From Flammeovirgaceae bacterium UBA2366 (lineage in GTDB: Bacteria; Bacteroidota; Bacteroidia; Cytophagales; Cyclobacteriaceae), in NCBI GenBank assembly GCA_002344065.1, contig DDTK01000011.1, forward strand, positions 372,001-436,000: DNA of 64,000 nucleotides, given 5' to 3'. The notes beneath the pieces are model-generated. The model ran no database searches and was not told where the DNA came from. It was given only the letters and a program-made list of their open reading frames with translations. Every line of letters begins with the position of its first letter. Within the stretch, counting starts at the first letter, position 1. Below are positions 27,585 through 36,411 of this stretch, one piece after another. The translations under genes were made by a program, and so were the position numbers.

Positions 27585-28853
27585 ATGAAAAAGCTTATCC
27601 CTTTTATTCTTATTGCTTTGCTCACCGGATTTTGCGGTGATAAGGAAGGCAAAGAAGAATCATTAGAACAGAAAAACCTTGCCGAAGAAATTTACAGGGC
27701 AATACCCGGTCAATACCTGGTATTTCTTCCCGAACAATCTGTTATTCAATCTGCTGGGCAACAAAAAGGATTACCAAGAAAGGATTACAAAAAGCAAACT
27801 GAAAAAGAAAGAAACAATGGAAAAGAAAAAGTAAAAGCTTTAATGCGCCAGCATCGGATTGCAATAGATACTAACAGAATATTTTCTGATGTAGCCGTTG
27901 GCATCTCTGTTAAAATGACTGAAAAGCAAGCAGATCTATTACGCAAGGATGCCAAAGTACTTCAGGATTACGAAATACTCTTTAGAAACCCTATTCATCA
28001 GGATGTATTCAGAGCACGTAATCCCATTCATCAGGATATGAATATAACGGATGAATCAAACGGAACCACGTGTGCAGTTGCTAAAGCCGGTGGCCCTAAA
28101 GATGGAACCGGAAAACGCACAGTAGTTTGGGTGGTGGATACCGGAATACAATTTGATCATCCGGATTTAGTTGTTGAAAGTGATCCAGAACTGGCTAAAT
28201 CTATGATTCCCTGGGATACTGACGCGAATGATTATCACGGTCACGGAACACATGTAGCCGGTATTATAGGCGCAAAGAATGATCCTGATGGAATGGTTGG
28301 CGTATCAGCAGGCGCTACAGTTATACCTATTAAAGTATTTGAAAATTCTGGAAGAAGCACATGGACGTATCTGATTGAAGGATTAAACCATATAGCGCAA
28401 TATATGAATGAGGGTGATGTTGTTAATCTAAGTTTAGGAGCTTACAAAAATAATATATGTAACGACTCTGATTTTGATGAAGTCAAAGCTATCTTAAATC
28501 GATTAGCCACATCAAAAGTATTTATTGTAATGGCTGCCGGCAATGATGGCAAGAAAGCTGAAGATAATATGCCGGGTTGTTTGGATGGCGATAACCTCTT
28601 TACCGTAGCTTCGGTAACCTGTGATAATAAATGTGAGACTTATTCAAATTACGGTCAACCTCCGGTTGATTGGGTTGCAGTTGGAACAAGCGTATTCTCA
28701 ACGTATTACAATAGCACGTATCGGATTTTATCGGGCACCTCTATGGCTACAGCAATTGTTTCAGGTGTTATCCATGCTAACGGTGGTCCTCCTGTCTCAG
28801 GCGGAACAATACGTTGTAAAAATAAAACGTACAACTACGCAAAAACTAATTAA
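27585..28853 (+). CDS. Subtilisin-like (S8) serine protease lipoprotein
   Basis: 422 residues. A lipoprotein signal (MKKLIPFILIALLTGFC) ends in the lipobox Cys17. A propeptide-like region covers about 38-130 (QYLVFLPEQ, then AVGISVKMTEKQADLLRKD, like inhibitor I9). The catalytic triad is D185 (VVDTG), H220 (HGHGTHVAG) and S386 (GTSMATAI), with the oxyanion Asn in MAAGNDG. The heptapeptide RNPIHQD occurs twice (27984-28004 and 28017-28037), just before the mature domain. The domain ends soon after the active serine, with only about 36 residues left. It is head-to-head with TIR paralogue 1 and stops 1 base before the convergent TIR paralogue 2. Confidence 0.88.
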   Translation: MKKLIPFILIALLTGFCGDKEGKEESLEQKNLAEEIYRAIPGQYLVFLPEQSVIQSAGQQKGLPRKDYKKQTEKERNNGKEKVKALMRQHRIAIDTNRIFSDVAVGISVKMTEKQADLLRKDAKVLQDYEILFRNPIHQDVFRARNPIHQDMNITDESNGTTCAVAKAGGPKDGTGKRTVVWVVDTGIQFDHPDLVVESDPELAKSMIPWDTDANDYHGHGTHVAGIIGAKNDPDGMVGVSAGATVIPIKVFENSGRSTWTYLIEGLNHIAQYMNEGDVVNLSLGAYKNNICNDSDFDEVKAILNRLATSKVFIVMAAGNDGKKAEDNMPGCLDGDNLFTVASVTCDNKCETYSNYGQPPVDWVAVGTSVFSTYYNSTYRILSGTSMATAIVSGVIHANGGPPVSGGTIRCKNKTYNYAKTN

Positions 28854-28854
28854 A

Positions 28855-31437
28855 CTACAGTTTTTCAGCTTGAAGACGGAGTGATTCCATTTTAGAAACA
28901 ACTGGCTGGATAGTACGTTTCAGTTCAGGATCGTTGCGCATTCCGGCAAATGCAGGTCCATGGGTTACCATAGCATAGTCAATCCAATTGGCATTGATAG
29001 ATTTTTGAAGCCATTGAATTGCTTCGTTCCTTTTTCCGCGAATCGCAAAAATACTTGCGATATTAAATGGGATATGCCTGTCTTGTGTGCCCTTCTGCCA
29101 TTCAGCCATATTGATATCCATTGCATTTGATAGTAGTATTTCTGAATCAGTTTTATTTCCCTCCTGCAATAAAATCTGTCCCAGATTGATAGCGGTTGTA
29201 AATTCAGGATCTGTATTAATAACAGGATACTTCGTCAGGTTCTGTTCAAAATACTTTTTAGCTTCTTTTGGATCATTCGCAAAATGAGCAATTACACCGG
29301 CTATCTCTGTTATTATAGGATCATTTTCTTCCAATAAAAAAACTTTTGGAATTAAGGATAAGGCTTCTTCTCGTCTGCCCTGACAAACATACACGTATGC
29401 TAGTGCTTCATAAGTATCAAAAGCTGGTTGTATCTCTGCTGATCGGATTAACCATACTTCAGCATTGTTTAAATCACCCATCAGCCGGTATATAAAGCCT
29501 ATAATCTGGTAGGGTATATAATTCCTTGGATTTAAACCGGCCGATTTCTTCTGTAGCCGCAAAGCTTCAAGCAACTCTCCCGAAACAAAATAATTTGTTC
29601 CAAGATTACCCACCGCAGCTACATTACTAGGATTCAGGGCTACGGCTCGTTTCATCAACTCAGTACTTTCATCAAATCGATTAAGATAGTAGTAAGCTGA
29701 ACCCAATGATTTATAGCCTTCTGACAATGTCGAATCGATCTCAATAGCTTTTTTTGAGGCAATCAAGGCAGAGTCAATCCAACTCAAATTTTTAAACCTT
29801 CTATACGATTGATTATACGCATCACCCAACCCTGCCCAGGCAAGCGCATAATCAGGTGCTTTTTCGATAGCTAGTTTAAACTGAACAATAGCGAGTTCAT
29901 TTTCATGCGGCTGATACTTTTGATAATGGCTACGACCTTTCAGGTAATGATCATAAGCTGTCAGGTTATCTGTTGACTTTCGGGTGATCTTTTTCATTTC
30001 GACAGTACTTATCTTTACCTTAAGAATATCGGCAATACGCTGCGCAATCTCTGACTGAACTTCAAAAACATCACGAATATTACGATTGTAGATTTCTCCC
30101 CAAATATACTTATTGGTCAAGCCATCAATCAATTGAGGTGCAATTCTGATTTGATTTCCCTGCTGCTCAATGCTACCGGTCAGTATATATGAAACACCAA
30201 GCTCCTTCGCAATTTCCGCATTGGACAAACTTAAACCCTTATAGGATTGAACAGCGGCTGGCGCAACAACCCTAAGCTCTTCAATCTTTGATAACTGAAC
30301 GTTAATGTCTTCAGTAAGTCCATCAGTAAAGTATTCATAAACTGCATCTCCTCTGTTCTCAAAGGGAATAACAGCAATTGATTTTTCAAGAGTACTGTCT
30401 ATCAGTAATTCCCGGTCCCGAACAAAATTAAAGTACAAGTACTGAAAGACGATCAGCAATACTAGTCCAGAGATAATTAATTTACCGGTAAAGGGTTTTC
30501 GTTGTTCAGGAAGGTAGGGATTAGTAACTGATTCCGCAGAAGTTGTGCGGATAATCCCCGCAGGACTAAACTCAAACAGCCAGGCAAAAATTATGGATAA
30601 AGGAAAACCAACAATCAATATACCCCCTACGAATTTTATCCACGAAGGAGATAAACTTAAAAGATCCGTAGCAATAACCGTAAGTTGAAGGACAACAGCA
30701 GCCATCAATACATAGGTAACGATAGCCCGGAAAACATTTCGTCTTTGAAACTCTTTCCAGATGCTTTTGCTTTCAATTTCATCCTTGATAAACGATGTAT
30801 CACGGTTCCGTGCAGGTTTTTCCACTGACCTGGGCTGTGCGGTGATTGAATCAATAATCTCGTCTATAAAGTTGGCTACCTTATTAATCTGATCGCGATA
30901 GTAAGTTTTCTCCAGATTTTCTTTTGGATTGTCTTCATGAGGGCGCAACGGGCGGTTTACACCGGGTGCTGTATAGATAAAATCAACTGGCCTGAGCTTT
31001 CTCTTAAGTTCATTCTCTACCAGTTGCACATCATCAGAATCCAATTCATGTATCCGAATGGGCAGTACCCGCCCGGTAATGTTCCCACTTCTTAACGTTA
31101 TCACCGGTCCCAGTTCATCTGCTGAAGCTATCTGATTAAACGCTCGGAATTCATTTTGCCATGCAAAGCAGTTTGGATCACAATACGTTCGTGAAAGAAT
31201 CGGAATAAAAATAAGGCATTTGAGTTTCTTCTTCAGCGAATCATCCACATCATGCGTTTCCAGCAGCCCATCGTGCGGGTTTTCATCGAAGTAAATAGAT
31301 ACATCTTCCTTAAAAGTGGCTTCTAATTCCTTGCGGAGATTGGCTACAAATTCAGTCACCCAACCATCGTACTTGTTGTCTTTCTGGCGGTAACTGATGA
31401 AGATGTCGTATTCGTAGCCTGAAATTAAGGAAGGCAT
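28855..31437 (-). CDS. TIR - multi-TM - TolB_N/FlgO-like - TPR protein (TIR paralogue 2)
   Basis: 860 residues. The N-terminal TIR module (1-198) has FAWxxE as FAWQNEF (E96). Residues about 237-300 hold RRNVFRAIVTYVLMAAVVLQL ... FPLSIIFAWLFEFSPAGI, the two-helix region typical of TPR proteins associated with adenylate cyclases and CadC-like regulators. One more span follows near 325-345. Then comes the TolB_N/FlgO-like domain (KSIAVIPFENRGDAVYEYFTDGLTEDI) and a long array of TPRs with classic W-x-G-x-Y-A-P spacing (about 500-840). It lies 67 bases after TIR paralogue 3 on the same strand, so the two may be co-transcribed. Confidence 0.82.
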   Translation of the reverse strand: MPSLISGYEYDIFISYRQKDNKYDGWVTEFVANLRKELEATFKEDVSIYFDENPHDGLLETHDVDDSLKKKLKCLIFIPILSRTYCDPNCFAWQNEFRAFNQIASADELGPVITLRSGNITGRVLPIRIHELDSDDVQLVENELKRKLRPVDFIYTAPGVNRPLRPHEDNPKENLEKTYYRDQINKVANFIDEIIDSITAQPRSVEKPARNRDTSFIKDEIESKSIWKEFQRRNVFRAIVTYVLMAAVVLQLTVIATDLLSLSPSWIKFVGGILIVGFPLSIIFAWLFEFSPAGIIRTTSAESVTNPYLPEQRKPFTGKLIISGLVLLIVFQYLYFNFVRDRELLIDSTLEKSIAVIPFENRGDAVYEYFTDGLTEDINVQLSKIEELRVVAPAAVQSYKGLSLSNAEIAKELGVSYILTGSIEQQGNQIRIAPQLIDGLTNKYIWGEIYNRNIRDVFEVQSEIAQRIADILKVKISTVEMKKITRKSTDNLTAYDHYLKGRSHYQKYQPHENELAIVQFKLAIEKAPDYALAWAGLGDAYNQSYRRFKNLSWIDSALIASKKAIEIDSTLSEGYKSLGSAYYYLNRFDESTELMKRAVALNPSNVAAVGNLGTNYFVSGELLEALRLQKKSAGLNPRNYIPYQIIGFIYRLMGDLNNAEVWLIRSAEIQPAFDTYEALAYVYVCQGRREEALSLIPKVFLLEENDPIITEIAGVIAHFANDPKEAKKYFEQNLTKYPVINTDPEFTTAINLGQILLQEGNKTDSEILLSNAMDINMAEWQKGTQDRHIPFNIASIFAIRGKRNEAIQWLQKSINANWIDYAMVTHGPAFAGMRNDPELKRTIQPVVSKMESLRLQAEKL

Positions 31438-31504
31438 GCAACACTTTGAATTTACCTCAAATTAGTAATTTTCGAAGAAAAAGTAATCTCCTGAATAACC
31501 TGAT

Positions 31505-33559
31505 TTAAACTTCCATTTCCTGCCATTTCTGTATGGTCACCTCAAGCAAATCTTGAAAACGTTTCTCCTCTCTAATTCCATTAAGTATAGAATCATACTT
31601 TGCCAAAAAAGGATAATTAACAAATCCAAGTCGAACGGAATTCTCCAACCATTTCAGTGCTTGTTCAGTCAATCCTGCAAGTGAACATAGTGCCGCTAAA
31701 AAATGTGAATATTGTGAATCGTTACCAGCCAATTGGTTAATATCCGACTCAAGAAACTTCATGAGCTGTGGCTTATCCTTTCTGATTGCGACCGCAAACA
31801 TTGTTGCGGTTCGTGCAATTATCTCGGTTGGGTGAAGAGGCAGGTTTGTGTCAATGAATTCAAGGGCTTCATCAAACTTACCGGAATATATAAGCACATA
31901 AGGTTTAAAAAATTGCCAAAAAGGGTTCGTTCTTTCCATCCCATATGCCTTGTTAACATGAGGTATGGCTTCCTCAAAACGACCACTGTAAAAATGAATA
32001 ACCCCTTGAACGGCATGGCTTAAGGAACTGAGTGGATCTACCTTAAGCATTCTTTGTGCAAGTGGCTGGGCCTGCTCAGGATACCCAGTCAAGCAGTAAC
32101 TCAAGGTCAACCATGTAAGCGCGTCAAAGTCATTGGGACGGACATGTAAAACCTTCTTAAACGACCGAATCGCTTGCTGCGGATCACCTTTTATGGTTTG
32201 ATACAACAAACCAATAACCAAATGAGCATCGGGAGATTCCGAATCAATTTCAAGCGTCTTGTGCACATACTCTTCGGCCTTTTGCCAATTCTCAGTTGCA
32301 TTATGCCCAAAATTGCTGTAGTTCCAGTATACATACGCCATCGTACCATAGAGTGCGGCATTCGGCCCAATTATATTTAGCCCGTTTTGAATCTGTTGAT
32401 GCGCAACATCAATGGCTTCTTTGCTCCACTTCAATAGCTCACGCTTTGCATGAAGATAGCTCTCATATGCCTGAACATTGTCAAAAGCATGTTGAGCCAT
32501 TCGGTCATCTTCATCTGGTGTTAAACGTATTTTTAACTTCTCAACGATTGAACGCGATATTCTTTCCTGAATATCAAATATATTGGATAATGATTCATTG
32601 AATTTCTCTGCCCAAAGATGGCCATCTGTATCGGCATCGATAAGTTGGGCTGTTATACGCAGGGAACTATCGTGCTTGCGAACACTTCCCTCCAGCACAT
32701 ACTTAACATTTAGTTCACGCGCTATTTCACCTAGTCTTTTTTGAGAGCCTTTGAACGTCATAGCTGAACTCCTTGAAATCACAACCAGATCATGAACACA
32801 TGATAGGTCGGCTATGATTTCTTCTGTTAGCCCATCGCTAAAGAACTCCTGCTCCGGATCATTGCTCATGTTGACAAACGGAAGAACCACAATAGAATTC
32901 TGCGGAATCACCATTGCGGGAGACGTTGCAGTAAGACCCTGTGGTTGCATTCTCCTTTCAGGCGAAGACATTGCCATGATTATCGCCTTTAATGAATTTG
33001 CCGTCTTATTCAGTTGATCCCGATAAAAGGTCTTATTCAGGTTGCTAGATGGGTGGTCTTCGTTGAAACGCATAGGACGATTTACGCCATGCGCTTTGAA
33101 CGTGAAATCCATAGAGCGAATGAGGCCTATTTCGCCTTCTAAAAGGATTCTATCATCAGCATCTAGATCATGAATCTGTACTGGTAATATTCTACTGGCA
33201 AAATTTCCATTTGTCAATTTCACCTTCAATCCGAAATCATCTGCAGCAGCTAATTTCTTGAACACCAAAAATTCATTCTGCCAGGCAAAGCTTTTAGGAT
33301 CACAATAAGTTTGCGAAATGATAGGCACAAAAATCAGGCACTTCAGCTTGTCCTTGAGTGATTCCTCCACATCATGTGTCTCCAATAGGCCATCATGAGG
33401 ATTTTCATCAAAATAAATAGAAATGTCCTCTTTGAAGGTAGCCTCAAGTTCCTTCTTGAGATTAGAAACAAACTCAGTCACCCAACCATCGTACTTGTTG
33501 TCTTTCTGGCGGTAACTGATAAAAATATCATACTCAAATCCAGGAACTAAAGAAGGCAT
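31505..33559 (-). CDS. TIR - TolB_N/FlgO-like - TPR protein without membrane span (TIR paralogue 3)
   Basis: 684 residues. The TIR module (1-198) is nearly identical to paralogue 1, with W93/E96 in FAWQNEF. No hydrophobic helix follows, so it is probably soluble, unlike paralogues 1, 2 and 5. A short linker leads to NSIVVLPFVNMSNDPEQEFFSDGLTEEI (about 224-350) and then about eight TPRs to the end. A 40-base stretch encoding part of the TIR (33480-33519) is identical in paralogues 1 and 2, showing recent duplication or gene conversion. It is the first of the two-gene minus-strand unit 33559-28855. Confidence 0.82.
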   Translation of the reverse strand: MPSLVPGFEYDIFISYRQKDNKYDGWVTEFVSNLKKELEATFKEDISIYFDENPHDGLLETHDVEESLKDKLKCLIFVPIISQTYCDPKSFAWQNEFLVFKKLAAADDFGLKVKLTNGNFASRILPVQIHDLDADDRILLEGEIGLIRSMDFTFKAHGVNRPMRFNEDHPSSNLNKTFYRDQLNKTANSLKAIIMAMSSPERRMQPQGLTATSPAMVIPQNSIVVLPFVNMSNDPEQEFFSDGLTEEIIADLSCVHDLVVISRSSAMTFKGSQKRLGEIARELNVKYVLEGSVRKHDSSLRITAQLIDADTDGHLWAEKFNESLSNIFDIQERISRSIVEKLKIRLTPDEDDRMAQHAFDNVQAYESYLHAKRELLKWSKEAIDVAHQQIQNGLNIIGPNAALYGTMAYVYWNYSNFGHNATENWQKAEEYVHKTLEIDSESPDAHLVIGLLYQTIKGDPQQAIRSFKKVLHVRPNDFDALTWLTLSYCLTGYPEQAQPLAQRMLKVDPLSSLSHAVQGVIHFYSGRFEEAIPHVNKAYGMERTNPFWQFFKPYVLIYSGKFDEALEFIDTNLPLHPTEIIARTATMFAVAIRKDKPQLMKFLESDINQLAGNDSQYSHFLAALCSLAGLTEQALKWLENSVRLGFVNYPFLAKYDSILNGIREEKRFQDLLEVTIQKWQEMEV

Positions 33560-33624
33560 GCGCTGTTATTTGACTATTAAAGCTAATGAATTTAAGCTGT
33601 CAAAGTTGTGCCCTACTCAATAAT

Positions 33625-34689
33625 TCAATCCTTATTCAACCCCTTAATCACTACATTCCCTGTTCCATCTCTTCGACAGGGATACAAGAATTCTTCTTTC
33701 GCCCGCTTTGGATCATTGATCGTTTTATAGAAATCATCCAAATACTTAAGGGTTGATTTCCGGTAGGCCTCATCAATCAAACTATTCGTTTCGTAAACTG
33801 CATAAAGGCTTCTATTTAATTCATTAAACCGTGTAAAAATGGATTCAAATGGATTCATGCCGCCCATACAGAAGCCACGGTAACGCCTGATTCTGACTGA
33901 ACTCAATTCCAATTCAACTGCGGGTTTTGCATAAGGTGCGTCTACTATACCAGCATGATCAAAATCGTAAGGCACTGTACAAGGTCGCACAAGCGTATCT
34001 TCAGCTATGAGTTTAACATTTTGCCGGTATTGCACCGACCAGTCGGTGTTACCAATCATGTATTCAAATACCGCCATTGTCATAAAATCATTTAGCTGTG
34101 TCTGTTCGGGCCTTACTAATTTCCGGTCAATAGAAACCATATTGTTCCGATTTGCCATCTGATCCTCTTCTTCAAGTAAAATTCCATAAAATGATTTACT
34201 ACCCTTTGCTTTTAGATTTTCATCTTCCAGAATAATTCTTACCAGACGGGCCCGAAAACTTTTCGGACTGATTTCATTATAGAGTTTGTACACCAGGTAC
34301 TCACGCACCACATACTTATCACCCTGACAAGGCATTACAAGTTTTAGTTTATCCTGATGTTGGAATATGGTATTTCTCACAGTTTCTTTTGAAAAATTAA
34401 GCAACAAGGGAGGATACACACAGGTACCCTTGGCTCTTCTGAAATTTCCACGTGTTCGCGCCCGTAAAGGAATGGTTACAACACTGCTGTCGGGGCCTGT
34501 GTAAGAAAGGGTTAAAGGATAATAGGCCGGATCTCCTGACCTATCTTTCAATAATTCAGTCAGATTTCCGGATAAGGTAATCGTAAATACCTCATCACTA
34601 TCAAACAATTCCGGTGATTGAGCCCACGTAAGTGGCCCTAGTACAAGCGTTGCCAGTAAAGCAACTTTACGAATGCTACAAGCAAGCAT
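33625..34689 (-). CDS. Secreted CotH-like protein (paralogue A)
   Basis: 354 residues from the ATG at 34689, which gives a proper signal peptide (MLACSIRKVALLATLVLGPLTWA). The mature part shares LRARTRGNFRRA, KLKLVMPCQGDKYVVREYLVYKLYNEISP, and NTDWSVQYRQNVKLI ... VPYDFDHAGIVDAPYA with the protein at 35386. The N-x-D-W ... N-x-K/Y ... P-Y-D-F-D pattern is like the catalytic core of CotH-type atypical kinases (usually NxDW ... NN ... PWDxD). It is remote, so kinase activity is uncertain. It is divergent from the DUF4956 operon across 115 bases. Confidence 0.55.
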   Translation of the reverse strand: MLACSIRKVALLATLVLGPLTWAQSPELFDSDEVFTITLSGNLTELLKDRSGDPAYYPLTLSYTGPDSSVVTIPLRARTRGNFRRAKGTCVYPPLLLNFSKETVRNTIFQHQDKLKLVMPCQGDKYVVREYLVYKLYNEISPKSFRARLVRIILEDENLKAKGSKSFYGILLEEEDQMANRNNMVSIDRKLVRPEQTQLNDFMTMAVFEYMIGNTDWSVQYRQNVKLIAEDTLVRPCTVPYDFDHAGIVDAPYAKPAVELELSSVRIRRYRGFCMGGMNPFESIFTRFNELNRSLYAVYETNSLIDEAYRKSTLKYLDDFYKTINDPKRAKEEFLYPCRRDGTGNVVIKGLNKD

Positions 34690-34804
34690 ACATCCTGTAT
34701 TTATACTGAATATACAAATTATTGGCAGATAAAAAAGTAGTGTTATCAAAGTTATTCAACCCCCAATCATTTTCACCATCAAAACATATCCCTATCTTTA
34801 ATTT

Positions 34805-35383
34805 ATGGATAATCTTCAACTTTTCTCCGAATACTTTCTGATTCGCTTACTCATCAATATTGTGGCGATGGTCATATTAATACGGGTTATCTACTACCGG
34901 ACCTACCAAAAACGAAACCTGTTCTTTACCTTCTTTCTGCTAAACTTCATCGTATTCTTGCTGACGTTTATGCTGGAGAAAGCAAAAGCTTTCAACTCAC
35001 TTGGTAGTGCCTTTGGTCTGTTGGCTGCGTTTTCGCTATTGCGGTTTCGAACAGAAACACTCTCGGCCAAAGACATGACTTATTTGTTCATCATTATGGC
35101 GCTTGGGCTGATCAATTCCATCATGCGCGGATCGTATCCGGAAATTATGATGGTGAATGGGTTAATTCTTATAGCTGTGTATGCAGTTGACGGTAATGTA
35201 TTGATGCGCAATCAAAAAACAAAAACGGTGGAGTACGAAGGTCTCGAATACATTCAACCGGAGCATCATCCTAAACTCATCCTGGAGTTACGCAAACGTA
35301 CCGGGCTGGATATTCAAAAAATCTCCATTGAACGCATCGACTTTACCCGTAACCGTGTAGAGATCAAAATGTATTACTATTAA
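34805..35383 (+). CDS. DUF4956 membrane protein
   Basis: 192 residues with about four membrane helices in the first 125 residues (FLIRLLINIVAMVILIRVIYYR, FTFFLLNFIVFLLTFML and on), then the diagnostic AFGLLAAFSLLRFRTETLSAKDMTYLF, and a soluble C-terminal ferredoxin-like region ending IDFTRNRVEIKMYYY. DUF4956 proteins are typically found next to polyphosphate-polymerase-like (VTC) and CotH genes. Here the CotH-like gene follows after 2 bases, supporting that context. Molecular role unknown. First gene of a four-gene plus-strand operon. Confidence 0.88.
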   Translation: MDNLQLFSEYFLIRLLINIVAMVILIRVIYYRTYQKRNLFFTFFLLNFIVFLLTFMLEKAKAFNSLGSAFGLLAAFSLLRFRTETLSAKDMTYLFIIMALGLINSIMRGSYPEIMMVNGLILIAVYAVDGNVLMRNQKTKTVEYEGLEYIQPEHHPKLILELRKRTGLDIQKISIERIDFTRNRVEIKMYYY

Positions 35384-35385
35384 TC

Positions 35386-36411
35386 ATGAAGCGACACGCA
35401 TTCCTACTGTTCTTCTATTTGGCGATAAGTCTTTCAGGGCTTGCTCAAAAAGAAACCATAACACCCATGTTTCAAACCCAGGAACCTTTGACAATACGCC
35501 TTAACTTCTCCGTTAAGGAGATAAAAAAGATAAAAAGTGATACTGTTTACACAACTTCATACCTGCAGTACAAATCAGACAACGGATCATGGGATTCAGT
35601 AAAAATTGGTTTACGTACCCGGGGAAATTTCAGAAGAGCGAATTGTACCTTTCCTCCGCTTCGGGTGAAGATGAAAAAAGGAGATGGTGAAAAAACACCT
35701 TTTGCAGGAAATAAAAGTCTCAAACTGGTAGTACCGTGTCAAAGTCCGAAAACATACAACGACCTGATTACAAAAGAGTTTATTTGTTATAAATTGTATG
35801 AAGTCATATCACCCTATCATTTCAATACCCGGTTAGTGGATTTAACCCTGGTGGACGGAAAAGGAAAGCAGGCCAAGACCTATAATCTCATGGCATTTTT
35901 CATTGAGGATGATGACCTTGTTGCCAAGAGACATAAAGCAAAAGTAATGGATGAGTTAAAGATTCACCCTTTACAATTGGTCGACACCGCCTCACTTAAA
36001 CAGGACTTTTTTCAATACATGATTTCCAACTCCGACTGGTCATCGGTGCAGCAACACAATATTAAAGTATTACAACTGAAATCCGGTGGTTATATACCAC
36101 TGCCTTATGATTTCGATATGTCGGGTGTGGTGAATGCCCCGTATTCTACCGTAAGTGAATTATTGGAGACAACCACAGTTCGTGAAAGAGTATACAGAGG
36201 TTTTTGCAGAAGTCAGGAGTTATTTGAATATGTACGAAAAGAGTATTTACAACTTGAACCTTCTGTAAAAAATGTAGTAAATGGATTTGAGAGTCAACTG
36301 AATGCAAAAGAAATTGCCGGTTTAAATAGGTACCTGGACGAGTTCTTTGCTATTCTGAAAAGTGATAAAAGTTTCAAAGAAAATATCGTACAAAAATGCA
36401 GAACAAAGTAA
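35386..36411 (+). CDS. Secreted CotH-like protein (paralogue B)
   Basis: 341 residues with a signal peptide (MKRHAFLLFFYLAISLSGLAQ). It has the same blocks as paralogue A: GLRTRGNFRRANCTFPPLRV, SLKLVVPCQSPKTYNDLITKEFICYKLYEVISP, SNSDWSSVQQHNIKVL, and LPYDFDMSGVVNAPY, then RVYRGFCRSQELFEYVRKEY. The order N-D-W, N, and P-Y-D-F-D is reminiscent of CotH kinases. It lies between DUF4956 and a metallophosphatase whose start overlaps its end by 16 bases, so the operon may handle phosphorylation and dephosphorylation of an exported target. This last point is inference. Confidence 0.58.
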   Translation: MKRHAFLLFFYLAISLSGLAQKETITPMFQTQEPLTIRLNFSVKEIKKIKSDTVYTTSYLQYKSDNGSWDSVKIGLRTRGNFRRANCTFPPLRVKMKKGDGEKTPFAGNKSLKLVVPCQSPKTYNDLITKEFICYKLYEVISPYHFNTRLVDLTLVDGKGKQAKTYNLMAFFIEDDDLVAKRHKAKVMDELKIHPLQLVDTASLKQDFFQYMISNSDWSSVQQHNIKVLQLKSGGYIPLPYDFDMSGVVNAPYSTVSELLETTTVRERVYRGFCRSQELFEYVRKEYLQLEPSVKNVVNGFESQLNAKEIAGLNRYLDEFFAILKSDKSFKENIVQKCRTK

